Shown one piece after another: positions 34,818-43,192 of a stretch of DNA of 64,000 nucleotides (position 1 is the first letter of the stretch; each line of letters begins with the position of its first letter). The translations under genes and the position numbers were made by a program. Location of the stretch: NCBI GenBank assembly GCA_963769045.1, contig CAVYKK010000013.1, positions 1 through 64,000 of the forward strand. The letters run 5' to 3'. The notes under the pieces are model-generated. The model saw only the letters and a list, made by a program, of their open reading frames with translations. It had not been told where the DNA came from and did not search any database. This DNA comes from Methanocella_A sp963769045 (GTDB lineage Archaea; Halobacteriota; Methanocellia; Methanocellales; Methanocellaceae).

Positions 34818-35654
34818 ATGGTCGTGGCGCTGGATAAGGTGAAGCTGAGACAGATCGGCATCGTCCGCTCGGACATCAAAGATCGTGAGGATATGCCGTT
34901 GCAGGGAGTCGATGCCACGGTCGAGGTCTTCCCGGAGTACGAAGAGGCGCTGGAAGGCCTGGACGGACATACCCATGTGTTCATACTCTGCTGGCTCCAC
35001 AAGGCAGGACGTGATTTTCTCATGGTCAGGCCACGCAAGTTCTCACAGGAGCTGCCGGAACGCGGCGTGTTCTCTGTGCGGTCGCCCGTCAGGCCTAACC
35101 CTGTATCGCTCACCCCTTCGAGGCTCATCAGCCGGGACGGGCGGTTCATGCGGGTGGCTAATTTCGATATCATCGACGGCACGCCCGTGATCGACATCAA
35201 GCCCTATGAGCCCGGATGGGACTGTATCTTTTCCGCGAAAGACCACGACAGGACAGAGAAGCAGCGCCACATGCTGCCCGCCGAGATCAGAGAAGACCTG
35301 TTGCGCGAGGCTGTCAATTACCACGGCGAGCGCTGTACCGGCCTGGCGCTGGCGGTGCGGATGGCCATGTTCGCCGGCCAGAAGCTTGGCTGCGACCTGC
35401 GACGGGACGAGGTCTGCATCCTCATCGGGAAGAACCACTGCATATCGGACAGCCTGATAGGCATTACAGGGGCCCGGCTGGGCAATAACCGCCTGTACTA
35501 CAACCTGAACCCGAAGGTGACCCGGTACAAGGACTCGTACTCGATCTATAACGCAGAGAAGACGATCGTATTCCGGCTGCGGCGGTTCATGAAGGATTTC
35601 GACACTATCCTGGACTGCAACGTCACCGACCTCTTCGACATAGAGATCTTATGA
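34818..35654 (+). CDS. TsaA/TrmO-like domain fused to an FmdE-like domain
   Basis: A 278-residue fusion. Residues 7-140 are a TsaA (TrmO-type tRNA-m6t6A methyltransferase) domain: LRQIGIVRSDIKDRE, HTHVFILCWLHKAGRD, RGVFSVRSPVRPNPVSLT and VIDIKPYEPGWD. Residues 150-278 resemble FmdE: LLREAVNYHGERCTGLALAVRM, then CILIGKNHCISDSLIG. ATG 34818 follows gggtga. A ttgttaaacaa element is about 70 bases upstream. It begins the molybdenum/formylmethanofuran cluster; this context suggests a role with molybdopterin-dependent enzymes, perhaps regulatory or chaperone-like, rather than plain tRNA modification. The domain calls are secure; the function is inferred. Confidence 0.82.
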   Translation: MVVALDKVKLRQIGIVRSDIKDREDMPLQGVDATVEVFPEYEEALEGLDGHTHVFILCWLHKAGRDFLMVRPRKFSQELPERGVFSVRSPVRPNPVSLTPSRLISRDGRFMRVANFDIIDGTPVIDIKPYEPGWDCIFSAKDHDRTEKQRHMLPAEIREDLLREAVNYHGERCTGLALAVRMAMFAGQKLGCDLRRDEVCILIGKNHCISDSLIGITGARLGNNRLYYNLNPKVTRYKDSYSIYNAEKTIVFRLRRFMKDFDTILDCNVTDLFDIEIL

Positions 35655-35691
35655 TCGTAGAAATTATTGTATATCATTCATGAGGCACAGC

Positions 35692-36540
35692 ATGAAAGCG
35701 GTAATCTTTTACTTCTCGGAGTCAGGCAACACAGAGAAGGTTGCCATCACGATCTACGAGCGGCTTGAAAAGGCGGGATACGAGGTCGCGCCAGTCAGGT
35801 TCCTGGACATAGAGGACCTGCCCGCGGCAGCGGACGGCGTCGACCTCTTCGCCGTGGGATTCCCCACCTTCTTCGGCTATACGCCGAAGTTCATGTCCGA
35901 TGCCCTGAAAGGCCTGAAAAATGTCCACGAAACGGATGCCATCGTCTTCACGACTTACGGCGGCATGACCGCAGGCGATAGCCTTTATGAAGCGGCATCC
36001 ATACTCGCGAGGAAAGGCTATAACATTCTTGGCGGCCTCAAGATCGAGGGCAGTGACGACTACCCGCAAGGCCGCGAGCTCCGGATCAACGAAGGGCGGC
36101 CGGACGAGGGCGATCTAATGATCGCTAACGAGTTCGTGGATAAAATTCTGGAAGCGAAGGCCGGCGGACGCAGCCTCGACCCGGTCGTACTGGCCAGTAA
36201 CACGTCGTTCTTCGCAGTAAACCGGGGGAAGCCAAGACGAAGGGTCATCGGTCGGATGCGCAAGCCCGTAGAAGGCAAGGTCGTGTTCGACCCGAAGCAG
36301 TGCATTTTCTGTGTGACCTGCATACAGTCCTGTCCCACGAAGAGCATCAAGAAAGGCAAGAGGACACCGGAGTTCAACTGGAAGTGTATCGACGGGGTAC
36401 GCTGTTACCAGTGTGTACGCGCCTGCCCAGGCAAGGCGTTTACGGTCGAGTATCCCCTGCCGGTCGAGGAATATAAAAAATTCAAGGCGCTTGTGGCGGA
36501 TAGTCCCGCCGAGAAAAAACGCCGTTACATTGTTGCATGA
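35692..36540 (+). CDS. Flavodoxin-ferredoxin fusion (EFR1-type)
   Basis: An electron-transfer protein of 282 residues. The N-terminal flavodoxin domain has VIFYFSESGNTEKVAITIY and VGFPTFFGYTPKFM. The C-terminal part carries two [4Fe-4S] sites (CIFCVTCIQSCP and CIDGVRCYQCVRACP) separated by KSIKKGKRTPEFNWK. Such EFR1-like proteins shuttle low-potential electrons. ATG 35692 with tgaggcac upstream is chosen over 35680. It lies 37 bases after the TsaA-FmdE gene and just before a small coiled-coil gene, probably one operon. The partner may be formate or formylmethanofuran dehydrogenase, judging by context. Confidence 0.88.
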   Translation: MKAVIFYFSESGNTEKVAITIYERLEKAGYEVAPVRFLDIEDLPAAADGVDLFAVGFPTFFGYTPKFMSDALKGLKNVHETDAIVFTTYGGMTAGDSLYEAASILARKGYNILGGLKIEGSDDYPQGRELRINEGRPDEGDLMIANEFVDKILEAKAGGRSLDPVVLASNTSFFAVNRGKPRRRVIGRMRKPVEGKVVFDPKQCIFCVTCIQSCPTKSIKKGKRTPEFNWKCIDGVRCYQCVRACPGKAFTVEYPLPVEEYKKFKALVADSPAEKKRRYIVA

Positions 36541-36562
36541 AGTCCTGAGGAGCCACGGTTTT

Positions 36563-36790
36563 ATGACTAAATTCGAAGATCTGGAGCCCGAACTCCAGGA
36601 AGCGGTGAATCAGTACCGGCACTATGGCCGCGAGATGTATGACTATGATCGCAAAGTCAGTAAGTTCGATCGGGATGAGGACTTGAAGAAGCTGCACGAG
36701 GCGGTCGAAAAACGAAAGCTATGGGAGGATAAGATCAAAGAGCTGATCAAGGGCCGGGAAAAAGAGCTGAACTGGCTGCTGATCGGCTGA
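36563..36790 (+). CDS. Small charged coiled-coil protein
   Basis: A 75-residue, highly charged helical protein (QYRHYGREMYDYDRKVSKFD, EDLKKLHEAVEKRKLWEDKIKEL) with heptad-like spacing and no cysteine. No family recognised. ATG 36563 has gaggag 10 bases upstream, 22 bases after the flavodoxin-ferredoxin stop, so it is the last gene of that operon. The longer frame beginning inside the upstream gene is not real. It ends 29 bases from the convergent moeA gene. Confidence 0.65.
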   Translation: MTKFEDLEPELQEAVNQYRHYGREMYDYDRKVSKFDRDEDLKKLHEAVEKRKLWEDKIKELIKGREKELNWLLIG

Positions 36791-36819
36791 TCAGTCATCA
36801 GGTCGTCTGCTCACTTTTT

Positions 36820-38022
36820 TTATCTTGAAAGATGTATGGTTACGGACTGCCCTGCCTTCACTGGCTCCCGGGCGATGAAATAGCCGTCCGCGAGCGTGGT
36901 ACGGGCCGACGTTGACAGCAGCGACGTATTGTATTCCGGGCCGTTCAAAAGCTCCACGGAGGAGCCGGGGTAACCGACCGGCCAGGCCTGCCCTCCGGAC
37001 AGCTCGACGAAGACCACGTAATCGAAGCCCGGGGACGGGGGAGACATGTCGCGGCTGACAGGCATACGGATGCCTGAAGCTCTCGCAGGCCCTTGCACGA
37101 ACCTCCACACGAGAAGCTCCAGTGCCGTGTAGGAGCCGGAAGGCTTCCCGGGTAGCGAGAACACGGGCTTATGGCCGCGGTAAGATGCGATAAACGGCTT
37201 GCCCGGCTTGACGCGGACGCCTTTGAATATCACGTCGCCCTCTTCGGCCACTTTGGAGACCAGGTCCATCCTGCCCATGGAAACGCCCCCGATGGTGATG
37301 ACGAAGTCATGGCTTGCAAGGGCTGTATCGATGCTACGCGTTAGCTCTTCCATGCTGTCTCCGGCGGGGGCGGCTCTCGTGGACAGGCAGCCCCATGACT
37401 CAAGCATGGCACAGGCCATGGGCCCGTTGGCGTCCGGAACTGTCCCGTCCCGTATCTCATCGCCCGTCGCGATGACGGCGACCCGGGGTTTCCGGTATAC
37501 GATCACGCGGTCGATGCCGGCGGCATGAAAGGCGCCGGCCATGGCCGGGACGATGATGTTGCCTTTGGAAAGCAGCAATCCGCCGGCTCTCATGTCGGCG
37601 CCGGTACGTACGACGTTGGTCCATGGGTGCAACAGGACGCCTTTCAACGTACTGCCTTCGACGACGGCATCCTCGACCTGGAGCACGGCATCGGCATCGT
37701 CCGGCAGGCGTGCGCCGGTCGTGACGTAGACGGCTTCGCCGGTCCCGATACTCCGGAATCCCCTGCCCGCAAATGCCTCGCCGACGAGACGTAGCGGATA
37801 CCCGTCAGACACGCGTATCGCATAGCCATCCATGGTGCAGAGATCATACCCGGGCATGTTTTTTCGTGAGATGGCATCGACCGCCAGTTTCCTTCCCGCG
37901 GACTCTTCGATGGTCACTTCCTCGACAGACAGGGTGCTGTAAAAATCCTCGCGCATCCGGTCGATGAGCTTCAGCGCCTCATCCAGATGCACCATTTTTC
38001 GATATCCGCATTCTGTCGCCAT
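36820..38022 (-). CDS. moeA: Molybdopterin molybdenumtransferase MoeA (copy 1)
   Basis: Inserts molybdate (or tungstate) into adenylated molybdopterin. About 400 residues. Motifs: PGYDLCTMDGYAIR, VTTGARLPDDADAVLQVED, PRVAVIATGDEI and the substrate loop ITIGGVSMGRMDLVSKVAEE, with FSLPGKPSG near the end. The start at 38022 has GGGTGA, which includes the stop of the upstream fdhD gene, as ribosome site. The two are therefore translationally coupled. A second MoeA is at 44439. Paired MoeA copies occur where both molybdenum and tungsten or different clients are handled. Confidence 0.92.
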   Translation of the reverse strand: MATECGYRKMVHLDEALKLIDRMREDFYSTLSVEEVTIEESAGRKLAVDAISRKNMPGYDLCTMDGYAIRVSDGYPLRLVGEAFAGRGFRSIGTGEAVYVTTGARLPDDADAVLQVEDAVVEGSTLKGVLLHPWTNVVRTGADMRAGGLLLSKGNIIVPAMAGAFHAAGIDRVIVYRKPRVAVIATGDEIRDGTVPDANGPMACAMLESWGCLSTRAAPAGDSMEELTRSIDTALASHDFVITIGGVSMGRMDLVSKVAEEGDVIFKGVRVKPGKPFIASYRGHKPVFSLPGKPSGSYTALELLVWRFVQGPARASGIRMPVSRDMSPPSPGFDYVVFVELSGGQAWPVGYPGSSVELLNGPEYNTSLLSTSARTTLADGYFIAREPVKAGQSVTIHLSR

Positions 38023-38030
38023 GCTGTAAG

Positions 38031-38888
38031 TCACCCTTTGATGCCGGAAATGCGTTCCAGGCCGCTGTAGACCGTCATCCTCGGAGGCCGGGCAAAGCAT
38101 GCCAGCGTCATGCCCAGCCTGCGGGCGACATCAACGCCTGAGGTCAACGGCGCCGTGTTGCTGACGATCATCGGCAGCCCTGCACGATATGCCTTCGCTA
38201 CCATTCCCGCGGGCATGCGGCCGGTGGAGATCAGGTAACAGTCCGACAGGTCCCGGCCGTCAATGAGAGCTTTGCCGACGGCCTTATCTATCGAGCTGTG
38301 CCGTCCGATGTCCTCGGCATATGAGACCAGCCCGCCAATGCTGTCGCAGATGACGCTGCAATGAGCTCCGCCAGTCTGCCGCCACAACGACGCAAGGTCG
38401 TTGATCAGGCCCATGCTTTCGTAAACAGTGGCAATGTCAACGGTCAGCGACGACCGGACCGGATCAGAGAGTTCGGCCCAGGACGACCGCACCCCGACAC
38501 ACCCGGAACTGCGGACGCAGCCAAAGCTGCGGACGCAGCCAAAGCTGCGTGCCTCCATCCAGAGGCCGACGTCGTCAGGCGGGAGAGAGGCCATCGAGAC
38601 TTCGACGTTCGGCCACCTGACCGCGACCCGGCTCACATCGGAGGCCGACTTCGCGAGGCCCTCACAGACAAGGTACCCGTATGCGAACGCTTCGAGATCG
38701 GCAGGCGTCATGGTAAGGCTGGCAATGCGCCGGCCGTCGAGGAGCAGGTTCACCGACTCCTCCACGCATACGTCGACTTCCTTACGGCACGCCTGGTCGC
38801 GGACGATTTCCGTCACGATGCAAGACTCGGTGAGCCCTTCAGGCTGCTGCCCGGTGCTGCCGATCATTTCTCCCGTCAGCTTATCCAT
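38031..38888 (-). CDS. fdhD: FdhD-family sulfurtransferase with a tandemly repeated Cys segment
   Basis: FdhD moves sulfur from a cysteine desulfurase to the molybdenum cofactor of formate dehydrogenase. Length 285. Family features: LEAFAYGYLVCEGL, GGAHCSVIC, YAEDIGRHSSIDKAVGKALI and YLISTGRMPAGMVAKA. Where the family carries its active cysteine loop, this protein has RSFGCVRSFGCVRSSGCV, three Cys in a 6-residue repeat, encoded by an 18-base tandem repeat at 38511-38546. This looks like local expansion. It is followed by moeA in the same operon. Its promoter (38944-38973) carries the TAACTATTTAA element shared with fwdB. Confidence 0.88.
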   Translation of the reverse strand: MDKLTGEMIGSTGQQPEGLTESCIVTEIVRDQACRKEVDVCVEESVNLLLDGRRIASLTMTPADLEAFAYGYLVCEGLAKSASDVSRVAVRWPNVEVSMASLPPDDVGLWMEARSFGCVRSFGCVRSSGCVGVRSSWAELSDPVRSSLTVDIATVYESMGLINDLASLWRQTGGAHCSVICDSIGGLVSYAEDIGRHSSIDKAVGKALIDGRDLSDCYLISTGRMPAGMVAKAYRAGLPMIVSNTAPLTSGVDVARRLGMTLACFARPPRMTVYSGLERISGIKG

Positions 38889-38943
38889 GGCCGATTTTCC
38901 CGGGACACAGTCAGTGCAAGTCCCGCATAATCTATTACGTCCT

Positions 38944-38973
38944 CAATTAAATAGTTACCTGTTTTGGTTACAT
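38944..38973 (-). promoter_or_regulatory. fdhD promoter with repeated TAAC element
   Basis: On the minus strand atgtaaccaaaacaggtaac runs into tatttaatt, a TATA box. The arrangement TAACC, about 8 bases, then TAACTATTTAA matches the fwdB promoter (41724-41755) and, less exactly, the region before the small HTH gene (45902-45929). Likely a shared operator overlapping the TATA/BRE. Confidence 0.55.
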
Positions 38974-39043
38974 ATCAATGTAAATGCAACCTAATATGGT
39001 ATACAAATGGACTAAGTACGGCGAATACATACACAGGAAAAAG

Positions 39044-39793
39044 TCATATGGTGCCGGGGCTCATCGGCCATACGGCCTGCGCCGTCGATGTTTCCGGCAG
39101 GCCGGCGAGCATGTGTTCGCCATGATAGACAGCCATCCAGCCCGGCCGCGGTATGTGTACCAGACCGATGCCCGATTTTTGGGCTTCTGCGACGGCCCCG
39201 GAGGCCGGCGACCCGCAGCAGATGACAAGAGGCAGGCCGGCGTTAGCCGCTGCCCGGATCGTCCAGGGCGTCGCCCTGCCGGTAAATAAAAGAAAACAAG
39301 GGCCGAGGTCATACCCGTTAATCATCGCTTTTCCGATCGCTTTGCTGACGGCCCCGAACCCGTGCAGGTCCTCGGCCGAGGATACCGCTCCTCCGTAGGC
39401 AGTAAAAAGCACTGCGCAGTGAGCTGCGCCGGTGCTGCGGCCCAGAGGGGAATACTGATCCAGGGACATGTACCGTTCGAAAACCAGTCGCACGTCTACA
39501 CCTGGCAAATGCGCATGCGACGGAGGCTGGCGAGCCACAGGGCCAGCCTCAACCGCAATACTGTCGCTTTTAATAATCGAGGATTTTAAGTCTGATGCCG
39601 AGGCGATGAGCCCTTCGCACAGCAGGTAGCCGTACGCAAGGGCTTCCAGGTCCCGGGAGAAGGTATCGAATGCCCCGGCCAGCGTACCGTTCAGATAGAT
39701 ACTGACCGGGCGGTCCTCGCAAAGGTGGACCTTCGCCGGCCTGCATGTGTCACCGCAAACCTCTATGGCCTCGCAGATGACCTCGTCCGGCAT
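39044..39793 (-). CDS. FdhD-family protein lacking the cysteine loop (copy 2)
   Basis: A 249-residue FdhD homologue: DLEALAYGYLLCEGLIASASD, GAAHCAVLFTAYGGAVSSAED, FGAVSKAIGKAMI and FLLFTGRATPWTIRAAANAG. The segment where copy 1 and typical FdhD carry the sulfur-transferring cysteines reads VARQPPSHAHLPGVDVR, with no Cys. It therefore probably does not transfer persulfide in the usual way and may bind cofactor or regulate. It starts 10 bases after fwdD, so it is the third gene of the fwdB-fwdD operon. This placement suggests service to formylmethanofuran dehydrogenase. Confidence 0.85.
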   Translation of the reverse strand: MPDEVICEAIEVCGDTCRPAKVHLCEDRPVSIYLNGTLAGAFDTFSRDLEALAYGYLLCEGLIASASDLKSSIIKSDSIAVEAGPVARQPPSHAHLPGVDVRLVFERYMSLDQYSPLGRSTGAAHCAVLFTAYGGAVSSAEDLHGFGAVSKAIGKAMINGYDLGPCFLLFTGRATPWTIRAAANAGLPLVICCGSPASGAVAEAQKSGIGLVHIPRPGWMAVYHGEHMLAGLPETSTAQAVWPMSPGTI

Positions 39794-39803
39794 GGGTTAC
39801 CGC

Positions 39804-40217
39804 CTAATTTTTCCAGCTCTTCGCTTCGTTCCCGTTGAAGTATGCCTTTCTCATCAGCATTATCGGGTCCAGCACCGGGCCGTTGCACTTCTCGATAGTG
39901 GCGGGCCAGTTCTTGTAGGCCGGGCTGCCGGTGCTCTGGGTCTCGGGCAGGACCACGATGTTGGCCCAGACGCCCCGGACGATGAAGATTTCGCCTTTCT
40001 GCTGGCCCCGGGCCTTGCGGGCACGCAGTACGACGCTGTCGCCCAGCGAGTTGGAGACCTTCACGAACCATGGCCTCCCGAGCGCTTCGAAGTCCTCCGG
40101 GTTGATGTCGCAATATGAGCATTCCCGGGTATAGTCGTCGGTGAACTTTCCGCCACCCTTAATGACCTTTCCCTCATAGACCGTGGAACCGGTGTTTAAA
40201 ATTACATCCATTGCCAT
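39804..40217 (-). CDS. fwdD: Formylmethanofuran dehydrogenase subunit D
   Basis: A subunit of about 137 residues that resembles the C-terminal cap of molybdopterin oxidoreductases: a beta-barrel with FVKVSNSLGDSVVLRARKA and GEIFIVRGVWANIVV. Other features are ECSYCDINPEDFEALGRP and the C-terminal LDPIMLMRKAYFNGN. Together with FwdB it forms the catalytic module reducing CO2 to formate before transfer to methanofuran. ATG 40217 has GAGGTGA upstream; GTG 40226 would overlap the true fwdB end. The A, C, F and G subunits are not in the window. Confidence 0.92.
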   Translation of the reverse strand: MAMDVILNTGSTVYEGKVIKGGGKFTDDYTRECSYCDINPEDFEALGRPWFVKVSNSLGDSVVLRARKARGQQKGEIFIVRGVWANIVVLPETQSTGSPAYKNWPATIEKCNGPVLDPIMLMRKAYFNGNEAKSWKN

Positions 40218-40227
40218 GTCGGTCACC

Positions 40228-41593
40228 TCACTTCTTCCCTTCTTTCTTCGCTTTCTTCTCCTTGACCTTCACGAACAGCTGCTCGAGCGTATCCTTGTTC
40301 GACGTGGTGAAGTCGAAAGGCGGCTTCGTGAACGCCCGTCGCGTACAGCGGGACGTTGTCCATGCGATAGAACGTGCCTTCGCACTCCATGCCGTCGAAC
40401 ACACCCGGCATCACGGCATCGCTGACGAACGCCATGGGCCCGGGGGCCACCTCGATGGAGGCGACCGGCAGTTCGGCCAGGCGCTCCACGGCTTTCTTGG
40501 GCAGGTGGGCGCCGAGGTCGGCACACATGCAGAGGACTGCATCTACTTCACCGCGGACCAGCGCGTCTACTGTCGAGTACTCGCCGGGCTGGTACCGGGG
40601 GACGCCCCGGGAGAAGTCTACCGCGAACGGGAAACCTACCTGCCACGACAATACCTGGTTGAAGCCTGCCACGTTGCAGTGGCCGCGGTTGGCCAGGATC
40701 ACGAACTTGGTGAACTTGTTGCACTCCTGGGTGAACCGCATGGCGATCTCTGCGTTGCGATGCTTGCCGAAGCTGCTGGCGATGCCCAGTCCGACCCAGA
40801 TTGCGCCGAAGTGAGATGCCTTGACCATGTCGACCAGCTGCATGACCTTCTCCCGCGGGACGCCGATGGTTTCCCAGGTCGACTCGTGGGGCTCCTGGCC
40901 TCTGAGGATGGTCATCAGTGCGTCCAGTAGCTCGAAGTCCTTGCCGGGCCTGAGCTGGATGTGCAGGTCTGCGAGTTCGGTAGTCGGGGTCTTGCGCGGG
41001 TCTACCACAACGCACTTCCTTCCCTTGAAGCCGGTCTCGGTGAAGAAGCCCCGGGGGAAGTGAGAGAATCCGCTCATGTGGCGGGGGTGAGAGTCGATGG
41101 GGTTGCAGCCCCAGTAAATGTTCAGGTCACAGCGGTTCTTGCACTCGCCCAGGGTGCAGCCGGCCTGCCCGACATCCTGTACGGCCATGACGGTCGGGCC
41201 GTGGCAGATGGTCGCGTTGCCGTCCACCAGCCCGCCCAGCTCCTCGGCGATGGCGATGCCGACGGACATGGCCTCGGTGGACGTCTCGCTGCCCATGAAG
41301 AACAGGGGCCGCTTCGCGTTGACCAGCATCTCGGCCGTGTAGTCCAGCACGTCCTCCCATTTCGCGGGCTTGCCGAATAGCAGCGGCTCCTTGAGGCGGT
41401 GGTGACTCCGTATCTCCTGGAACTTGCCGTCGCCCATCAGGCAGGCGTTCTTGGTCATAATCGCGTCGTCGGTCAGCTCGATGTAGATGTCGTCGCAGGA
41501 CATGCCGCACGTGGGGCAGGTCACGTCCGAACAGATGACCTTCTTGCCGTCTTTTCTCAATACATCCTTGTTCTTAACCTCTTCAGATATCAC
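40228..41593 (-). CDS. fwdB: Formylmethanofuran dehydrogenase subunit B, one frame break near the end
   Basis: The Mo/W-bis-pterin catalytic subunit, about 455 residues. It has the [4Fe-4S] site CPTCGMSCDDIYI with KNACLMGDG, the metal-ligand Cys in NATICHGPTVMA and GCNPIDSHPRHMS. GTG 41593 is chosen (gaggtg site), not the longer frame to 41752. Near 40338-40341 an extra G in a GGG shifts the frame. Removing it gives YATAFTKPPFDFTT and the lysine-rich end KEKKAKKEGKK with stop at 40228, just before fwdD. Unshifted, the frame runs to 40223 with an unrelated tail. Probably a sequence error in a functional gene. Confidence 0.9.
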
Positions 41594-41950
41594 GATGAAC
41601 ACCTCGATCGGTTTGCACTCCGTCTGTGATTGTAAGCCAGGGCCCGGGACAGTCATGACGGGGTTGCGGTCCCGCCAATGCCCGCCAATGCTCAGGGCCC
41701 TACAATTTGCTTGGGTAAAACGATTTAAATAGTTATCTACAGTGGTTAACATTTTCCAGATAATTAATCACATGATGTAAACATTGGAAGAAAATATTTT
41801 ATAATAATTTAGAAAATTGGTCGATGTAATGGTATTATTTCATATATATTGAATATTATAAAAATGTCATGCGGGACAGGTATGCCATGACTCATAAACT
41901 ATATATCCGGCCGCGGGTTAAACAGATTTGTTAAACAGGAAGGTTGCGGC
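41594..41950. promoter_or_regulatory. Divergent fwdB/tfx control region
   Basis: On the minus strand a TATA box (tatttaaat, 41725-41733) is preceded by gataac and ggttaac-type repeats (41727-41755), the motif shared with fdhD. This predicts a leader of about 100 bases before fwdB. That leader contains cccgccaatg twice in tandem (41671-41690), which may be a site for the Tfx regulator encoded divergently. In Methanothermobacter, Tfx binds near the fmd promoter. The plus-strand tfx promoter lies in the AT-rich 41760-41900. Confidence 0.5.
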
Positions 41951-42367
41951 ATGAGAGAAGACGAGAAAGATACGCTTCTGACACCGAAGCAGATCGAGAT
42001 ACTGAAGATGAAACGGAAAGGCCTGTCCCAGGCGGACATCGCCCGGACGCTGAAGACCACCAGGGGCAACATCAGCACGATCGAGAGCACGGCGATGAAG
42101 AACATCGAGAAAGCACAGAAGACGCTGAAGTTCTATCACGCCATCGATGCGCCGATCTGGATGACTGTGCCGTCTGGCACCGACCTGTACGATATCCCGC
42201 CCCGGGTGTTCAAAGAGGCCGACCGGAAGAAGATCAAGATCGCGGTAGACTCCGCGACGATCATCGTCAAGCTAAAGACTGTGTCACCCGAGAAGATACA
42301 CCGGCGCGTCACCGTCGACGAGATCGAGGTCTCCGTGGACAAAAACGGCAACGTCTCCGTGTTCTAA
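41951..42367 (+). CDS. tfx: Tfx-family DNA-binding regulator
   Basis: A 138-residue archaeal regulator. The N-terminal HTH reads LTPKQIEILKMKRKGLSQAD then IARTLKTTRGNISTIESTAM. The C-terminal domain PSGTDLYDIPPRVFKEADR is characteristic of the Tfx family. In Methanothermobacter, Tfx binds DNA at the molybdenum formylmethanofuran dehydrogenase operon; here it is divergent from fwdB, which strongly suggests the same role. ATG 41951 follows aggaaggttgcggc. Monocistronic; convergent with fwdE. Confidence 0.92.
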   Translation: MREDEKDTLLTPKQIEILKMKRKGLSQADIARTLKTTRGNISTIESTAMKNIEKAQKTLKFYHAIDAPIWMTVPSGTDLYDIPPRVFKEADRKKIKIAVDSATIIVKLKTVSPEKIHRRVTVDEIEVSVDKNGNVSVF

Positions 42368-42498
42368 TTCAAAGACAGACGACAGGGGCCTTAGTCGGAT
42401 ATTAATGACAAAAGGACAGGGCTGTCGTCGCATGCCAGGGTGCAGGCGTCGTGCGCGCGAGTGCTCGCGGCCCCGTCGCCGGCCTGACAAATTGATAA

Positions 42499-43140
42499 TC
42501 ATCGAGTCGTAGCCCGCACTTTATCGTAGTAGGCCATGTTGCCGCAGCCGCGGCATACGCCGTTATCGAAGGTCTGCTCTGGCGCCATCTCGCCACAGGC
42601 GGGGCACGTCTTTGACGTCCACTTTTTCTTGGGGGTGAAGCGCACGCCCACCGGCTCCCAGGCCAGGATGTCGTGACCGGCGCAGAGGATTTCTTCCAGT
42701 AGCTTTTCCCCGGACACGCCGCCCTTGTAGGAGGGGTCGTTTGTGTACCAGCGCCACAGCGTCGGGTACTTTTTCACCCGATCGCTGTCGATATATACCC
42801 GGATGCCCTCGGCCCGGTCGCCTTCGCTGTACCGGTTGATGGTGATCGCGAACCGGCCGGTCTCGATGATCCGGAGACCATGGTTGCCCAGCGTAGTGTG
42901 GACGATGACCTGCAGCGCGTCCGGCGCACACTTCGATGTCTCCGAGACGGCGTACAGCTTTTCTCCCGGCTTCGCGCCGAGCTTCTCCAGCGCAAGGTCG
43001 ACCATGAAGGCCGCGATCAGCAGGCCGGCCGCAGGGAAAGTGTGGAAGTCGACGCACTTGCGTATATAGCCCTGTACCCTGTCGTCAACGTTGCACTTAG
43101 CCATGAGAAGGCCTATGTCCGCATTACTATGTTCCTTCAT
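42499..43140 (-). CDS. fwdE: FmdE/FwdE-family protein with C-terminal zinc ribbon
   Basis: A 213-residue FmdE-family protein: VDFHTFPAAGLLIAAFMVDLALEKLG, then SKCAPDALQVIVHTTLGN, TGRFAITINRY and the C-terminal zinc ribbon TCPACGEMAPEQ...CRGCGNMAYYD. FmdE was named as a subunit encoded with molybdenum formylmethanofuran dehydrogenase, but its catalytic role is unsettled. The first ATG (43140) is used; ATG 43104 is an alternative. It lies 52 bases after the MOT1-type permease on the same strand, so molybdate import and FwdE are co-expressed. Confidence 0.85.
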   Translation of the reverse strand: MKEHSNADIGLLMAKCNVDDRVQGYIRKCVDFHTFPAAGLLIAAFMVDLALEKLGAKPGEKLYAVSETSKCAPDALQVIVHTTLGNHGLRIIETGRFAITINRYSEGDRAEGIRVYIDSDRVKKYPTLWRWYTNDPSYKGGVSGEKLLEEILCAGHDILAWEPVGVRFTPKKKWTSKTCPACGEMAPEQTFDNGVCRGCGNMAYYDKVRATTR

Positions 43141-43192
43141 CGTACTATGGTAAAGCAGGCTGGTATATAAAAATTATGATAAACAGCGACAG

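Noticed and set aside
41594..41752. N-terminal extension of FwdB
   Set aside because: Covers the predicted promoter and leader; GTG 41593 with gaggtg matches the normal start of the Fe-S motif region.
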